Position numbers and translations under genes: made by a program. Positions 13,171 to 23,409 of a stretch of 64,000 nt of DNA are shown piece by piece. Below the pieces are notes generated by a model. The model was not told the DNA's origin. It searched no databases and saw nothing but the letters and a program-made list of their open reading frames with translations. Position 1 is the stretch's first letter, and each line of letters starts with the position of its first letter. Source of the DNA: Dasypus novemcinctus (lineage: Eukaryota > Chordata > Mammalia > Cingulata > Dasypodidae); assembly GCF_030445035.2 (NCBI RefSeq), contig NC_092216.1, forward strand, positions 17,113,405 to 17,177,404, given 5' to 3'.

Positions 13171-13790
13171 TCTCTGAGGAGGGAATTGAGGCAGGTTAAT
13201 TTAGGAAACAGGGGAGACAGCTGGTCAAAATAAAGTCCACCAAAGACCCTGGTCACAAGGTCCAGTTTGAAAGTCCTGGACTACTTATTATCTGTTAATG
13301 GAAATGTTTCTTCCCCCTCATGTTCCCCGTAAACATTTTTCTTTTTGCCCCTATGCCCTTGCCTACAGTGAGCTTCAGCAGTAACACATGCCCACAATCA
13401 AACCAATGTTTGATCTTCCTTGGTAAGTCGAGGATGCTCCTGGCCTTCCTTGGATCATAACTACAGCAAATTGACAGCATGAAACACATTGCTGGCATGA
13501 CAGAATACAACCCACTGACAAGTTTGGAACATGACTTTCTCATTTAAGACTGAAATATAGCTGCCCTCTTTCAATGAGACTCGATTATATGTTTTCCCTT
13601 TTAAGGGAACTGGTGAATAAATCCAGGCCTTTATTAGGATATGCTTATATAATAATTTAGGGTGGTTAAGAACTGAGTCTATCACCCTAGGTTGCATTGT
13701 CCAAGGGCAATGGAATAACACACAGAATCCGTGATGTGTAGTTACCTGTGGAATTTTGTCCTATTGTCAATGTAGGCAGCTTTGTGCAAT
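13171..13790. other. ERV-A 3' untranslated region or distal LTR
   Basis: No coding sequence. A purine-rich GAGGAGGGAATTGAGG stretch near 13175 could be the polypurine tract, which would make the LTR longer than I annotate. Otherwise this is the untranslated region between env and the LTR. Confidence 0.35.
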
Positions 13791-14196
13791 TGTGGGAGTC
13801 CAGGCTCCCTCCTCAAGTCCTCAGCACGCAGCCACCTGTGTGACCTAAGCATAAGTTAAAGGTCAACAATCCTCCCCAGAGGGTAAAGGATGTATAATGT
13901 TATCATAAAATAAGATCTTCACAAAGCAGTAAATGTCTTCCTATGAGCATAGCAAAAACATCCATACATGTCATCTATATGCTTCACATGACCCTAGCAG
14001 GAACTCTGTTCTGAAACCCTTTATATATCATCCTTAATTTTCTCATCACTTTGTGGAGCCCTATTTTCATTCATTCCTTGACTGGCCACCAATGAGCTCT
14101 CCTGTTCATAAGTCCCAATAAAACTTATGTCTGATTCTCTTCTCAGTGCATTCTTTGTTCTTGCAGCCACACCAACTCATGCCCTTCAAGAGTTGG
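13791..14196 (+). repeat. ERV-A 3' LTR
   Basis: Begins at TGTGGGAGTC and aligns along its length with 57311-57723. A polyadenylation signal AATAAA lies near 14117-14122, and the end reads as an ACTCATGCCCTTCAAGAG block. The distal half matches the 5' LTR remnant at 8283-8580. The 5' boundary is uncertain. Confidence 0.65.
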
Positions 14197-14384
14197 GTTA
14201 TAATAGGCATATTGGCCTCTTTTCTTTTATTAGACATTGCCTATTTACTCTAGTGATTCTTGCCCCTCTATTTGAGATTGCAACAGGACTCCAAAGGGTA
14301 GGCATATGGATTTTGTTGGCCATTACGTGGGTCTCTAGCTACTGAGATAATACATATGACCACATAAACACAGTCATATTCCAC

Positions 14385-14505
14385 AGAGGTATGCCCCAGT
14401 GCTAGCTTCAGCAGCAACTATACTACTATTGGAATGATACAGAGATTAGCATGGCCTCTGTGAAAGGATGATGCAAAATAATGAAGGATTCCATAGAGGT
14501 ATGCC
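14385..14505 (+). pseudogene. U6 snRNA retropseudogene with target duplication
   Basis: 14399-14494 follows the U6 spliceosomal RNA sequence from its 5' end (GTGCTAGCTTCAGCAGCA) through the ACAGAGA/AGC region (partly deleted, reading ACAGAGATTAGC) to the terminal TTCCAT. It has several substitutions and small deletions. The 11-base direct repeat AGAGGTATGCC sits immediately outside both ends (14385-14395 and 14495-14505), so the copy arrived by L1-mediated retrotransposition. The mutated ACAGAGA context and lack of a recognisable upstream promoter argue against function. Confidence 0.9.
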
Positions 14506-14509
14506 TAGA

Positions 14510-15060
14510 TGTACCCTTCTCCACCCATCTCCTCACCAACACCCTGCACTGGTGCCCTCCCTTCCATAATTGCTGAAAGGACACTTCCACAATTGTGTTT
14601 TTAACCACTCCTCAAACTCCTAAGTTCATCTGATCCTTCCTCCAGCCCTCCCACCTGCTCAATCAGTAACCCAACCCAACCCCCAGCCCCACTGAAACTC
14701 ACACACCAGCATCATCAACCCATTCATATCCCTACCACCATTACCCTATCCAATGCCAAATCACTCCATTCACAACTTCATAGGTTCTACCCAGATTGAG
14801 CATCACCTCACCATTCTCTACTGTCTATCTCCTGCTAACTCATATTTCATATTACCTTTGTGATTCTAGTCAATATCCTTTGTTTATATCACTGAAATCA
14901 TATGATATATGTCCTTTATTGATTGACTTATTTCACTAAACATAATGTCTCGAAGATTCTGATGGATGTAGGATGACTGAACACCTGAATATAACTTGTT
15001 TCTCTCCCTGTTACCATGGTACAAAGGAAAGAATTGTATGCAATTTAGAAGGTAATGAGA
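14510..15060 (-). mobile_element. Antisense L1 3' UTR fragment (old L1M-like)
   Basis: On the plus strand this reads as the reverse of an old L1 3' end, with landmarks such as GATTGAGCATCACC, TTTCACTAAACATAATGTC and a following GATGGATGTA block. The same order recurs at 42870-43060 and 55390-55640. No coding potential. Confidence 0.55.
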
Positions 15061-15064
15061 TGTA

Positions 15065-15435
15065 AAACTCAGTGTCAAATTCTGCTTTCACTGGTCAAGA
15101 CCTTCTGTTGAAACAATGAAGCATGAAAACCATTGAAGTATCAACCATTTGGCCAGACCTGCACAGAAGTCCCTTGCTGTCCTCACTTCAACTTGCTTAA
15201 TTAACATAGTAAAACTCCCACCCAGGGGTCGAGTTATCTGCCCCATTTTTGATCATGCAATGTGTGTGCAAGTGTGATTTCCTGGACATATTAATCATAC
15301 AATTGTATAACCAGTTATGTGTATGTGTGTTCATCCATATGCATAAAATCGAATGCATAATCAGAGCCAATGCTAAGTATTAACTTGAGTATTTAAGCAA
15401 GAGTGAAACAGCAGCACAGGGAATCAGGTCTGAGT
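15065..15435 (+). repeat. LTR-like repeat interrupted by ERV1 (5' half)
   Basis: This segment joins 23318-23400 once ERV1 and one copy of its target duplication are removed. It is not L1-like. A GAGTATTTAAGCAAG stretch resembles an LTR promoter region, so a solo LTR is possible; I cannot name it. Confidence 0.35.
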
Positions 15436-15846
15436 TGTTGGTGAGCTTGCTGGCAAACAACATGTAGCCAGAATGGCCGCTAAGCATACACAATGGCTAT
15501 CACAAAAGGCACCTCCCTTCTTCCTAGCCAGCTTCCTGGCAGATAAGCCTGCTGCGCCAACTTCAAAACTACCTCATCCCATCAAGTAGCTGCTTCATGT
15601 TATCCCAATCCCCTTAGCCTATCTATAATTGACGCATCACCTCAAGCCCCCACCCCTGCCTATATAAGCTGTACCACTTCCCCAATAAACCAGACCTGTG
15701 CCACGAGCCTGTGTCTCGGGGTGGTTACTGTGTGTTTAACCTGGCTGTGTGATACCAGGGCCCTGCCGTCACTCACAACCCATTCGAGAAGTTCGCCTCA
15801 CCTAGGTGAAACCCGTCTAGCTAACGGCCCCAGGGGAACAGCGACA
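15436..15846 (+). repeat. ERV1 5' LTR
   Basis: 411 bases, TGTTGG to GCGACA. A TATATAA box lies at 15661-15667 and an AATAAA polyadenylation signal at 15684-15689, only 16 bases later. This places AATAAA at or upstream of the expected cap site. It differs from the 3' LTR by scattered substitutions and a 3-base indel near 15459. Confidence 0.93.
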
Positions 15847-15848
15847 TC

Positions 15849-15866
15849 TGGCGCCTGAACAGGGAC
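15849..15866 (+). promoter_or_regulatory. ERV1 primer-binding site, tRNA-Lys3 type
   Basis: TGGCGCCTGAACAGGGAC begins two bases after the LTR. It differs at one position from the site complementary to the 3' end of tRNA-Lys3, the primer of lentiviruses and MMTV-like viruses. Confidence 0.9.
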
Positions 15867-15946
15867 CCTGAACACCCTCACCTCGTTCGGACAGCAACCA
15901 GCGGGATCCGAAGTGATCCTCTTCCTATAGGTAAGTGAAGCTCAGA

Positions 15947-17680
15947 ATGGGGAATTTAGCCTCTTCTGAGAAAGCACCTCAGGCGAGAGTACTGCATGCT
16001 CTCTTAGCAAGATGCCGTGTTAAAATTACGGAAAAGGAGCTTGCACAGTACTGGGACATTATCGTTCGCTATACTCCGTGGCTTTCCACCGCCCTCCTAT
16101 GGGACCCCGCCACATGGTCCAAATTAATTTCAAGAGTTCAGTCAGCCGAGACTCGTGAACAAAAGGTATTTCCCGTAGGTCTCATGCCCGCGCTCCAAGC
16201 TATTCACGCTTGTCTTTCTAACCCTACAGCCATTTCCCCCCCTTCCTGATTATTCTCCACAAGACTCCCCTCCCCAACATACCCCTAAGCCTGCACGACC
16301 TCCCCCTCCTGTGCCCCAGTCCCTATATCCCGTTCTCCCAGCACCTCCCCCCTCCCCTACCTCTAATCCTTCCCTTGCCGCTTCCTCCTCGCTGCCCAGC
16401 CCGGCGCCACAGAAATTCCCGGACCGGAGCGCAGAAGAGCAGGCGCCGCCGTCCCCTCCCCCTGCCTCCGGCCGCCACTTCCTTTGTTGTTGTGCCGCCC
16501 CCTGCCCCCCATCCTCCTCCGCTACTGCCCCCATAGAGCCCTTTGCCCCTCCCTTCCAACCCCCCTCTCTGCTTACCCCACAAAATACCACTCCCCCTCC
16601 CTTCTCTTCTGGAAACCCCTTCCTCCCCACTCTGGTTCTGTCTAATCTTAGTACTTCCCCTTACTGCCTTCCACCCTGTCCCCCCCACCCCTCTTCCTGT
16701 ACAATACTCTACTAACGACAATATTCCTGCATATTGGCAGCCTTGGGACTATAAAACTGTTTCTAACCTTCGTAAAGCTGTTCAAGAAGATGGTCTCAAT
16801 AGCCCCTATGCTCAAATGCTCCTTGAAAATATTTCACTAGCCCACAATACTGCTAGCGACTGGAAAATTCTCGCTTGCACTATACTTACCCCTACTGATT
16901 ATGTCACGTGGTTAGCCCTTTATGATGCTGGGGATCGCCAGCAAGGCTCCCAAAACCTCTCTAACAACCTCCCTCATATTCCGCCTGACGCGCTCAAAGG
17001 TGAAGGACAGTTTACTCTCCCCCAGATTCAGGCAGGCCTTCCTGCTCCTTACTCAGATCAATGTGCCGCTCTCGCTAAGGCCGCCTTCCATAAAATCAAC
17101 CCAAATGGCAAGCCCGTGCAACTTGCTAAGCTTATTCAGGAACCCAATGAGTCCTTTTCTGCCTTTTACAGTCGTGTTAAAGAGGCTGTTTATGGTAAAC
17201 TTTCTCACTCAACTGCAGCTGAAGCTTTACTTGAAGAACTATTGTGGGAAGGCGCGAATACCGCCTGTAAACAGGCTATCACTCCTATCCATAATAAAAC
17301 ACCTACCGATTGGGTTCTTGCTTGTAGAGACATTGGCAGTATCGCTCAGGCCTTGAGGCTTCACCCTCCCCCACCGTTTTATCTGCTGCTGTCGCACAAC
17401 ATCTGCAGCAGCTGCAAAGGCTCTGTTTTAAATGCAGACAACCAGGGCATTTTGCTCGAGAGTGCCCACAAAATCAAGCCCCCCTTCCTCCCCCTTATGC
17501 CAATCGGGCTCCCTCTCCTCCCCCTCTCACCTCCCCAGACCTCCTCCTGCCATTTGCCCCAGGTGCCTTAAAGGCCTGCACTGGAAGAAAGATTGCCACT
17601 CCAAAACTGATATCATGGGTAATCCTCTCCCACCTTTAAGCTTTCTGCAGGGTGCCTCTCAGCCCCGCCAGTAAGAGAGG
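15947..17680 (+). pseudogene. ERV1 gag (matrix, capsid, nucleocapsid), frameshifted
   Basis: Gag polyprotein in at least four frame segments. The start codon at 15947 is preferred over the in-frame ATG at 15935 because it gives MGN, an N-terminal myristoylation signal. Matrix runs to a stop at 16247-16249. A proline-rich region follows (16260-16720). Capsid lies in another frame (to about 17400) with a major homology region at about 17140-17200 (QEPNESFSAFYSRVKEAVYG). Nucleocapsid has two zinc knuckles of CX2CX4HX4C form, at about 17424-17465 and 17560-17601, lying in different frames. It cannot assemble virions. Confidence 0.9.
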
Positions 17681-18360
17681 ACTTCCCCTATGTTAGCGCC
17701 ACAGCTTCTTCAACTACCCGCCCTCAGCTTGCCACCCCTTCGAATCTCCAACTGCTAGAAGACCAGATAGCCGCAGTTGAAAAACATCTCATTAACAAAT
17801 CTGACCCCCCACAACCCCCTCTCCCCTTTGATGCCACCAAACATTGGCTTGACCAGCTCAACCAACGATTAGACGATCTTGAGCAAGCAGTGCTATATGG
17901 TGATAATTCTGAAACCACTTCTACCACTGCTGAGCCCCCTTCGCCTGCCTCTCCTGAGTCAAAGGCTCCTCAAGCCTGCACCATAACCACCCCTCATCCC
18001 TCTGTGCACTGGGCCATACCCATTACTGCGCATAAAGCCTTCCTTACACTTACAGTCCAAGGACATCCTATAAAAGGGCAAGTTGATACCGGCGCCGATA
18101 TTTCTGTTCTGCGCCCGCAGGTTGTCCAGCCTTCCTGGACCTTGCAGTCTGGCCCCCTAGTACAGGGCGTTGCTGGGCTTCAGCAATCCCAGCACGTCAG
18201 CACTCCCCTCTCGTGGACTGACCCTGATGGTAAAAGCGGTACTTTCTGCCCCTTAGTCATCCCTAACTTGGCTCACTCCCTCTGGGGATGTGACATCCTC
18301 CCCCCGTCAGTGGGGCAATCCTCACTACCCAAATGCCCCCCCAATTCTAAAGGCCACTGA
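17681..18360 (+). pseudogene. ERV1 protease region
   Basis: Open in one frame from about 17690 to the stop at 18358-18360. Retropepsin features are the active site DTGAD (about 18085-18099) after a hydrophobic strand, and the C-terminal WGCDIL box near 18282-18300. The upstream 130 residues are a linker with a predicted helical heptad-like part and Pro/Ser-rich sequence. I see no dUTPase motifs, although many betaretroviruses carry dUTPase in the pro frame. No stop falls in the protease core, but gag and pol around it are broken. Confidence 0.85.
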
Positions 18361-20945
18361 TCTGCCCCCTACCTTTCATATTCCCTATCCTGCTCCTGCT
18401 AAGCTTAATTGGAGCACCATAAACCCAATTTGGATGGATCAGTGGCCGTTGCCTCGCCAGAAACTCCTCCCCTGCTCCGGCTAGTTAAAGAACAAATACT
18501 TGCAGGTCATCTTGAACCTTCTGTAAGCCCACATAACTCCCCTGTATTTGTAATTCAAAAGAAAACATCCAATACCTGGCGGCTCCTTCAAGACTTCCGC
18601 CAAGTTAATGCTCATCTCCAAAAAATTGGTTCCCCTCAGCCTGGCCTTCTACACCCTTCTGCCATTACTCATGGCTTTCATATAATCACAGTCGATATCA
18701 AAGACTGTTTCTTTTCCATTCTGCTCCATGAGGCAGACCACCCCTTTTTTGCCTTTTCACTGCCCATTCCTAACAATGCATACCTGCAGTTATGGTATCA
18801 GTGGAAAGTCCTTCCTCAAGGAATGAAAAATAGCCCAGCTATTTGTCAAATGTTTGTGAGTCAAGCAACCTCTCCACTCCTTCCATACTGCCAAATAATT
18901 CACTATATGGATGATGTCCTTCTAGCACATCCAGACCTTAACATGCTCCAAGCCTGTCTCCACTCCCTGTTAAATAATTTCAACCAACTAGGCCTCAAAA
19001 TCACACCTGAAAAAAATACAAACTGTGCCCCCATTTACCTTTTTGGGGTACACCATCACCAGTCATTTACGACCTGCCACCCCTAAGTTACAATTACCTT
19101 CCTCCTGCTCTCTCTCTCAATTACAGCAGCTTTGTGGGGATATCAATCGGCTGCACCCCCATCTAAGTGTGACTACACAAGAACTTAAACCCTTATTCTC
19201 CCTCGTCGAAGGAGACGCCATCATTCTAGCCAGTGAACAGTCACCCCAGAAGCCCGCCAAGCCCTACAACTCATTAATGCTAAACTGGCTAATATTAGCG
19301 TGACTAGATTTCAGCCCTCCCCTCCGCTCTTAGCCATTGTGCTCAATACTCCAGGTACACCCACGGGTGTCCTTTATCAACAGGTGCCCTTGTTCTGGGT
19401 ACACCTTGCCATAAGTCAATTAGAATGAATCACTTCTCATGTAGAAAGCCTTTGCATAATAGGACAAAAACTTAGAAAAACAGCCATTCTCCTCTATGTA
19501 ATAGAACCAGATACAATAATCCTCCCCATTACTACTGAACAATTACAAACCCTGGCTCAAACAAGTCTCAACATGCAAATTCTCCTAGCTAACTTTACTG
19601 GGCAAATCAGCCACCATAATCCAAAAGACAAACTCCTTACTGCCATAACTCTCCTCCCCTTTGTCCTCTCCTCTCATGGGTTCCCATTCACCTCTCCATT
19701 ACCTCACGCCCCTACCATATTTACAGATGCTAATAAAACTCACTTTTCTATTGTAACAAAAAATCCCCCCTCTCCTAATTCTATCCAAGTGTTTCCACAT
19801 GCTGCATCAGTGCAAGCCAGGGAGCTCTTAGCTCTCCTGCAAGCCTTTATACAAAATCAGTCCACCCCTATCAACATCTTTTCTGACAGTGCCTATGCCG
19901 CCAATGCCATTCGAATACTGCCCTATGCAACCCTAAAGATTAAGCCCAGTTTGTTAATTGATAGCACCCTTTTAGTGCTACAACCCCTCCTCAAAAATTG
20001 TACAGTTCCTTGGTATATCCAGCATATCCATTTACATACTGGATTACCTGGAGCACTAGTGAAGGAAACAACCTTGCTGACTCCTCTCTCACTGTTTCCA
20101 TACTCTCTACCTCCTTAGATTAAGCCAGGCTCCTACATGCAAAATTCCACATGTCAGCTAACTCCCTCCATCACCTTTTTCCCGACATCACTCAAGCCCA
20201 GTGTAAGCACCTCACACATGAGTGCAAACACTGTGCACCTTTCCTTCCTATAGGCCCCTTACAGCCCCAAGGAGTTAATCCACGGGGCCTCCATCCAAAT
20301 GCACTGTGGCAAATGGACATCACACATGTCCCCTCATTTGGCCACTATAAATTTGTACACGTGCTAGTAGACACATTCTCCAAAGTTTTCTTCACCACTG
20401 CTTTATCTGGAGAAAAAGCAAAAAATGTTATAACAGCCTGCCTTCAAGCCTTTAATCAAATGGGTATCCCTTGGACTATAAAAACAGATAATGGACCCTG
20501 CTTTCAGTCCAAAACTTTTAAACAATTTTGCCATGACTGGAATATTCAACACAAAACAGGAATCCCTTATAACCCTCAAGGACAGGCCCTAGTTGAGAGA
20601 TCTAATGCGCTCCTCAAAAATACAATGAAGAAACTTTCAGGGGAGTTCCCTACAGCAACCCCCCAAGATTTGCTCAACAGAGCCCTAGTCACTATCAACT
20701 TCCTTACCTTTGACAAAAATCATACTACTCCAGCAATCCGGCACTGGGGAGGCCTAAGACTAGCCCCCACGCCGGTCCCCCTTGTTATGTGGAAAGACCC
20801 CCTCACTAACATATGGAAAGGCCCCCACCCTCTACTAACACAAGGAGGAGGATTTGCTTGTATCTTTCCAGAAAACACCGACCAGCCTTTGTGGATCCCA
20901 AGCTGTCTCGTAAAACCTGCCACCAAAACCAATGCAGCTGTGTAG
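18345..20945 (+). pseudogene. ERV1 pol (reverse transcriptase, RNase H, integrase), frameshifted
   Basis: RT N-terminus lies in one frame (about 18350-18470), then the palm in another (18460-19075), with the catalytic YMDD at about 18904-18915 and LPQGMKNSP upstream. The thumb/connection lies at 19025-19303 and 19300-19570, with a stop at about 19426. RNase H has FTDA at about 19720 and FSDSAYA at about 19880, ending at 20118. Integrase (about 20120-20945) has an HHCC-type zinc finger, then D in QMDITH, D in TDNGP and E in LVERSN, followed by a conserved C-terminal domain. The integrase frame is open, but RT and RNase H need several frame changes. Confidence 0.92.
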
Positions 20946-21097
20946 CCTCCCTGGAACCCTTCTATGTAGCTTTGTCACCCTTGTTGGAGCCCTCCTGTTA
21001 TTCGCTGGCTCTCCGAGTGACTGGACAATGCTGCACAAATCCTTCCTCCTCACTTTCTTTGTAACGTATATTTGCCTTCTTCTCGCTATCGCCTGCT

Positions 21098-22687
21098 GTG
21101 TATAACCCACCCATCATGTGCTGCCTCTTATACATACTCACTCCTTCTCTAATTATCTCACTCATTATCTCAGTCAATGGACAAGCCCTTTATCTCTGGA
21201 CGTTCACAGTAAAAGAAACTATAACCTCTTGCTCAAGCACCACATCGCGCCCCCTTGGCACAGGCCGCTGTTCACCTCAGGGATGTCAAACACCTCTTAC
21301 TATCAAACTCACCGAAACACCTAAATCATACCAACAAAGTAGCCGTAAACCTTACGCCTGCTTCCCTCACACCCAAACCGAAGCATACTGTACCAACACC
21401 TATTACCAAGGCCCTTATTATGGAGGCTGCCCCTATTGGAGCTGTGTCATTAACTGGCCATGGCAGTCGTCCTTCCCAAGCTTCTTCTTTGCCAATAAAT
21501 CTGGTTATTACCTCCATATAAAAGTCCCCTGGAATGACAGATGGGCTACTGGAATCACCGGCAAGCTATATGCTCACGGGGGTGACACTTGGCCTACCAG
21601 ATCCATAACGGTTTCCCGCCGCTATAGTCTCTACAACCAGTCCTCATCTCCAATCAGTATATCCAACGTGCTCGTAAATATAAAAACAGCAAAAAAGCAA
21701 TTAAACGAGCAACTGCTAGTATATAATCCCCCTTCTTGGCTCACAATTCTCAATAATACCATCTCTTTCCTTAATCAATCTGGAATTGCTAATATTTCTC
21801 ATTGCTTCCTGTGCACCTCCCTCCAGCATCCCCTACTAGAGGCTGTCCCTGTTTCTATCTCCAACTATTCCGGCTATTCCTCAGCAACACCCGGCAACCT
21901 CTCTTCCCCCCTTACACATATCCCCCTTTGGAGCAGCCCTGAAAATATCACCTGCTTCCAAACCAGCCATACCTCCTTCTCTCCCACCTGCACAACAAAT
22001 GTTTCCCTGTATTCCTGTAGTCATTGTCCCACAGTTTATACTATATACAGAGTCTGAAGCTTCTCAGGTGCTCTCTTTTTTCCATAGCAAGTGAGCTGCC
22101 TTCCTTCCACTTCTGGTAGGAGCCAGCCTTACCTCCTCCCTTGCAGCTGTTGGACTTGCCGGTGGCACCTTAGCACACACTGTTATCATCAATGGTAATT
22201 TTAAAGAATCAGTACAAATAGCCCTTGATTTGACAACTGCCTCCCTTCAAGCTCTTTAAGAGCAACTCACCTCCCTAGCCAGTGTAACCCTCCAAAATTG
22301 CAGGGCCCTCGACTTACTCACAGCCAAAAAAGGAGGAATGTGCTTATTCCTCCAAGAAGAATGCTGTTTCTACATTAATAGCTCCGGTATAGTGGAACAA
22401 AATATCCAAATATTAAAAGACCTGCGTAAAAATTTAACTAAAACTCAATCATTCAGTCCCCCATTCATGAATTGGCTCTCCTCCCCCCTCGTACAGTGGC
22501 TACACCACTTATTAGTCCTTTAATGCTAATCATTTGTGTTGTGTCTATAGCTCCTTATCTCATTAAGTGGCTACAGAGAAGAATAGAAAACATTTCAGCC
22601 TTCACCATTTATTCACTTCAGCTTCTTCAGTACCAACTGCTCATGCAAGAAGAAACACAAGAACCTGAAGCCACCACTGCTGTGTAG
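21098..22687 (+). pseudogene. ERV1 envelope (gamma/type-D-like), frameshifted
   Basis: Surface subunit is open at 21098-22057: hydrophobic signal peptide (about residues 5-27), CPYWSC block, many N-glycosylation sites and a CFLC motif (CXXC, typical of gamma-type SU). The transmembrane subunit continues in another frame with stops at 22092-22094 and 22257-22259. It has a hydrophobic fusion-peptide-like stretch near 22110-22170, an [10 protein letters not shown] region and CX6CC at about 22339-22365. The membrane anchor and tail (22500-22687) lie in a third frame. It is broken and resembles the intact env at 60060-62087 in plan. Confidence 0.9.
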
Positions 22688-22884
22688 CCATGTAGGTAAC
22701 ACACAGCCACCTTTCCTCCAGCCACAAAGCTCAATTGATAGCCAGAGATGGGTAAGACCTCCAAAGGGAGGCAACCTAAGACAGGTGCAACTGCATGGCA
22801 TAAATGATTCATAACTGGTAGCCAAAGATGGGTAAGATTCTCAAGGGAGAACACCCTAAGACAGGCACAGTTATTGCAGTCTTG

Positions 22885-22907
22885 AAATAAAACAAAAATG
22901 GAGGTAT
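22885..22907 (+). promoter_or_regulatory. ERV1 polypurine tract
   Basis: Purine-rich AAAACAAAAATGGAGG directly before the 3' LTR, in the place of the plus-strand primer. The 195 bases between env and this tract contain an imperfect 70-base direct repeat (blocks near 22735-22785 and 22815-22870 sharing GCCAGAGATGGGTAAGA-like phrases). Confidence 0.75.
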
Positions 22908-23317
22908 TGTTGGTGAGCTTGCTGGCAAACATGTAGCCAGAATGGTCGCTAAGCATACACAATGGCTATCATAAAAGGCACCTCCCTTCTTCCTAGCCAG
23001 CTTCCTGCCAGAGAAGCCCACATGCTCCAACTTCAAAACTACCTCATCCCATCAAGTAGCTGCTTCATATTACCCCAATCCCCATAGCCTATCTATAACT
23101 GAAGCATCACCTCAAGCCCCCACCCCTGCCTATATAAGCTGTACCACTTCCCCAATAAACCAGACCTGCATCACAAGCCTGCGTCTCCGGGGTGGTTACT
23201 GTGTTTTTAATCTGGCTGTGTGATACCAGGGCCCTGCCATCACTCACAACCCATTCGAGAAGTTCGTCTCACCTAGGCGAAAGCCGTCTAGCTAACCGCC
23301 ACAGGGGAACAGTGACA
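22908..23317 (+). repeat. ERV1 3' LTR
   Basis: 410 bases, TGTTGG to GTGACA, matching 15436-15846. It keeps the TATATAA and AATAAA elements. Several differences from the 5' LTR are C-to-T or G-to-A at CpG sites, as expected from long residence in methylated DNA. Confidence 0.93.
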
Positions 23318-23409
23318 CTGAGTCACTTTAGACAAATCTTGGCTCCTGTCTGCAGACATAATATTTGTAAGCTCTGCCTAGCTCTCAGGTTAAAGATTTT
23401 GGTGTTTTT
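23318..23409 (+). repeat. LTR-like repeat interrupted by ERV1 (3' half)
   Basis: Continuation of the segment ending at 15435. It contains AGCTCTGCCTAGCTCTCAGG, reminiscent of an LTR R/U5 region. Family not recognised. Confidence 0.3.

Larger units (their letters stand above)
15430..23323 (+). mobile_element. ERV1: complete betaretrovirus-like provirus (inactive)
   Basis: Both LTRs (15436-15846 and 22908-23317) begin TG and end CA and are flanked by the 6-base duplication CTGAGT (15430-15435 and 23318-23323). Internal order is primer site, gag, pro, pol, env, polypurine tract. Hand alignment of the LTRs shows about 28 substitutions over roughly 405 bases plus small indels, near 7%, so the insertion is not recent. 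Every gene carries frameshifts or stops. The 6-base duplication, Lys-type primer site, two CCHC boxes and integrase style point to the betaretrovirus-like (class II) group, while env is gamma-type. Confidence 0.93.

Noticed and set aside
16250..16721. Minus-strand Gly/Arg-rich frames (126 and 132 codons)
   Set aside because: They are antisense to the C-rich, proline-rich part of ERV1 gag, which makes long open frames on both strands.
17681..18060. Possible dUTPase upstream of the ERV1 protease
   Set aside because: I looked for the conserved dUTPase motifs in all three frames and found none; the segment reads as a Pro/Ser-rich linker.
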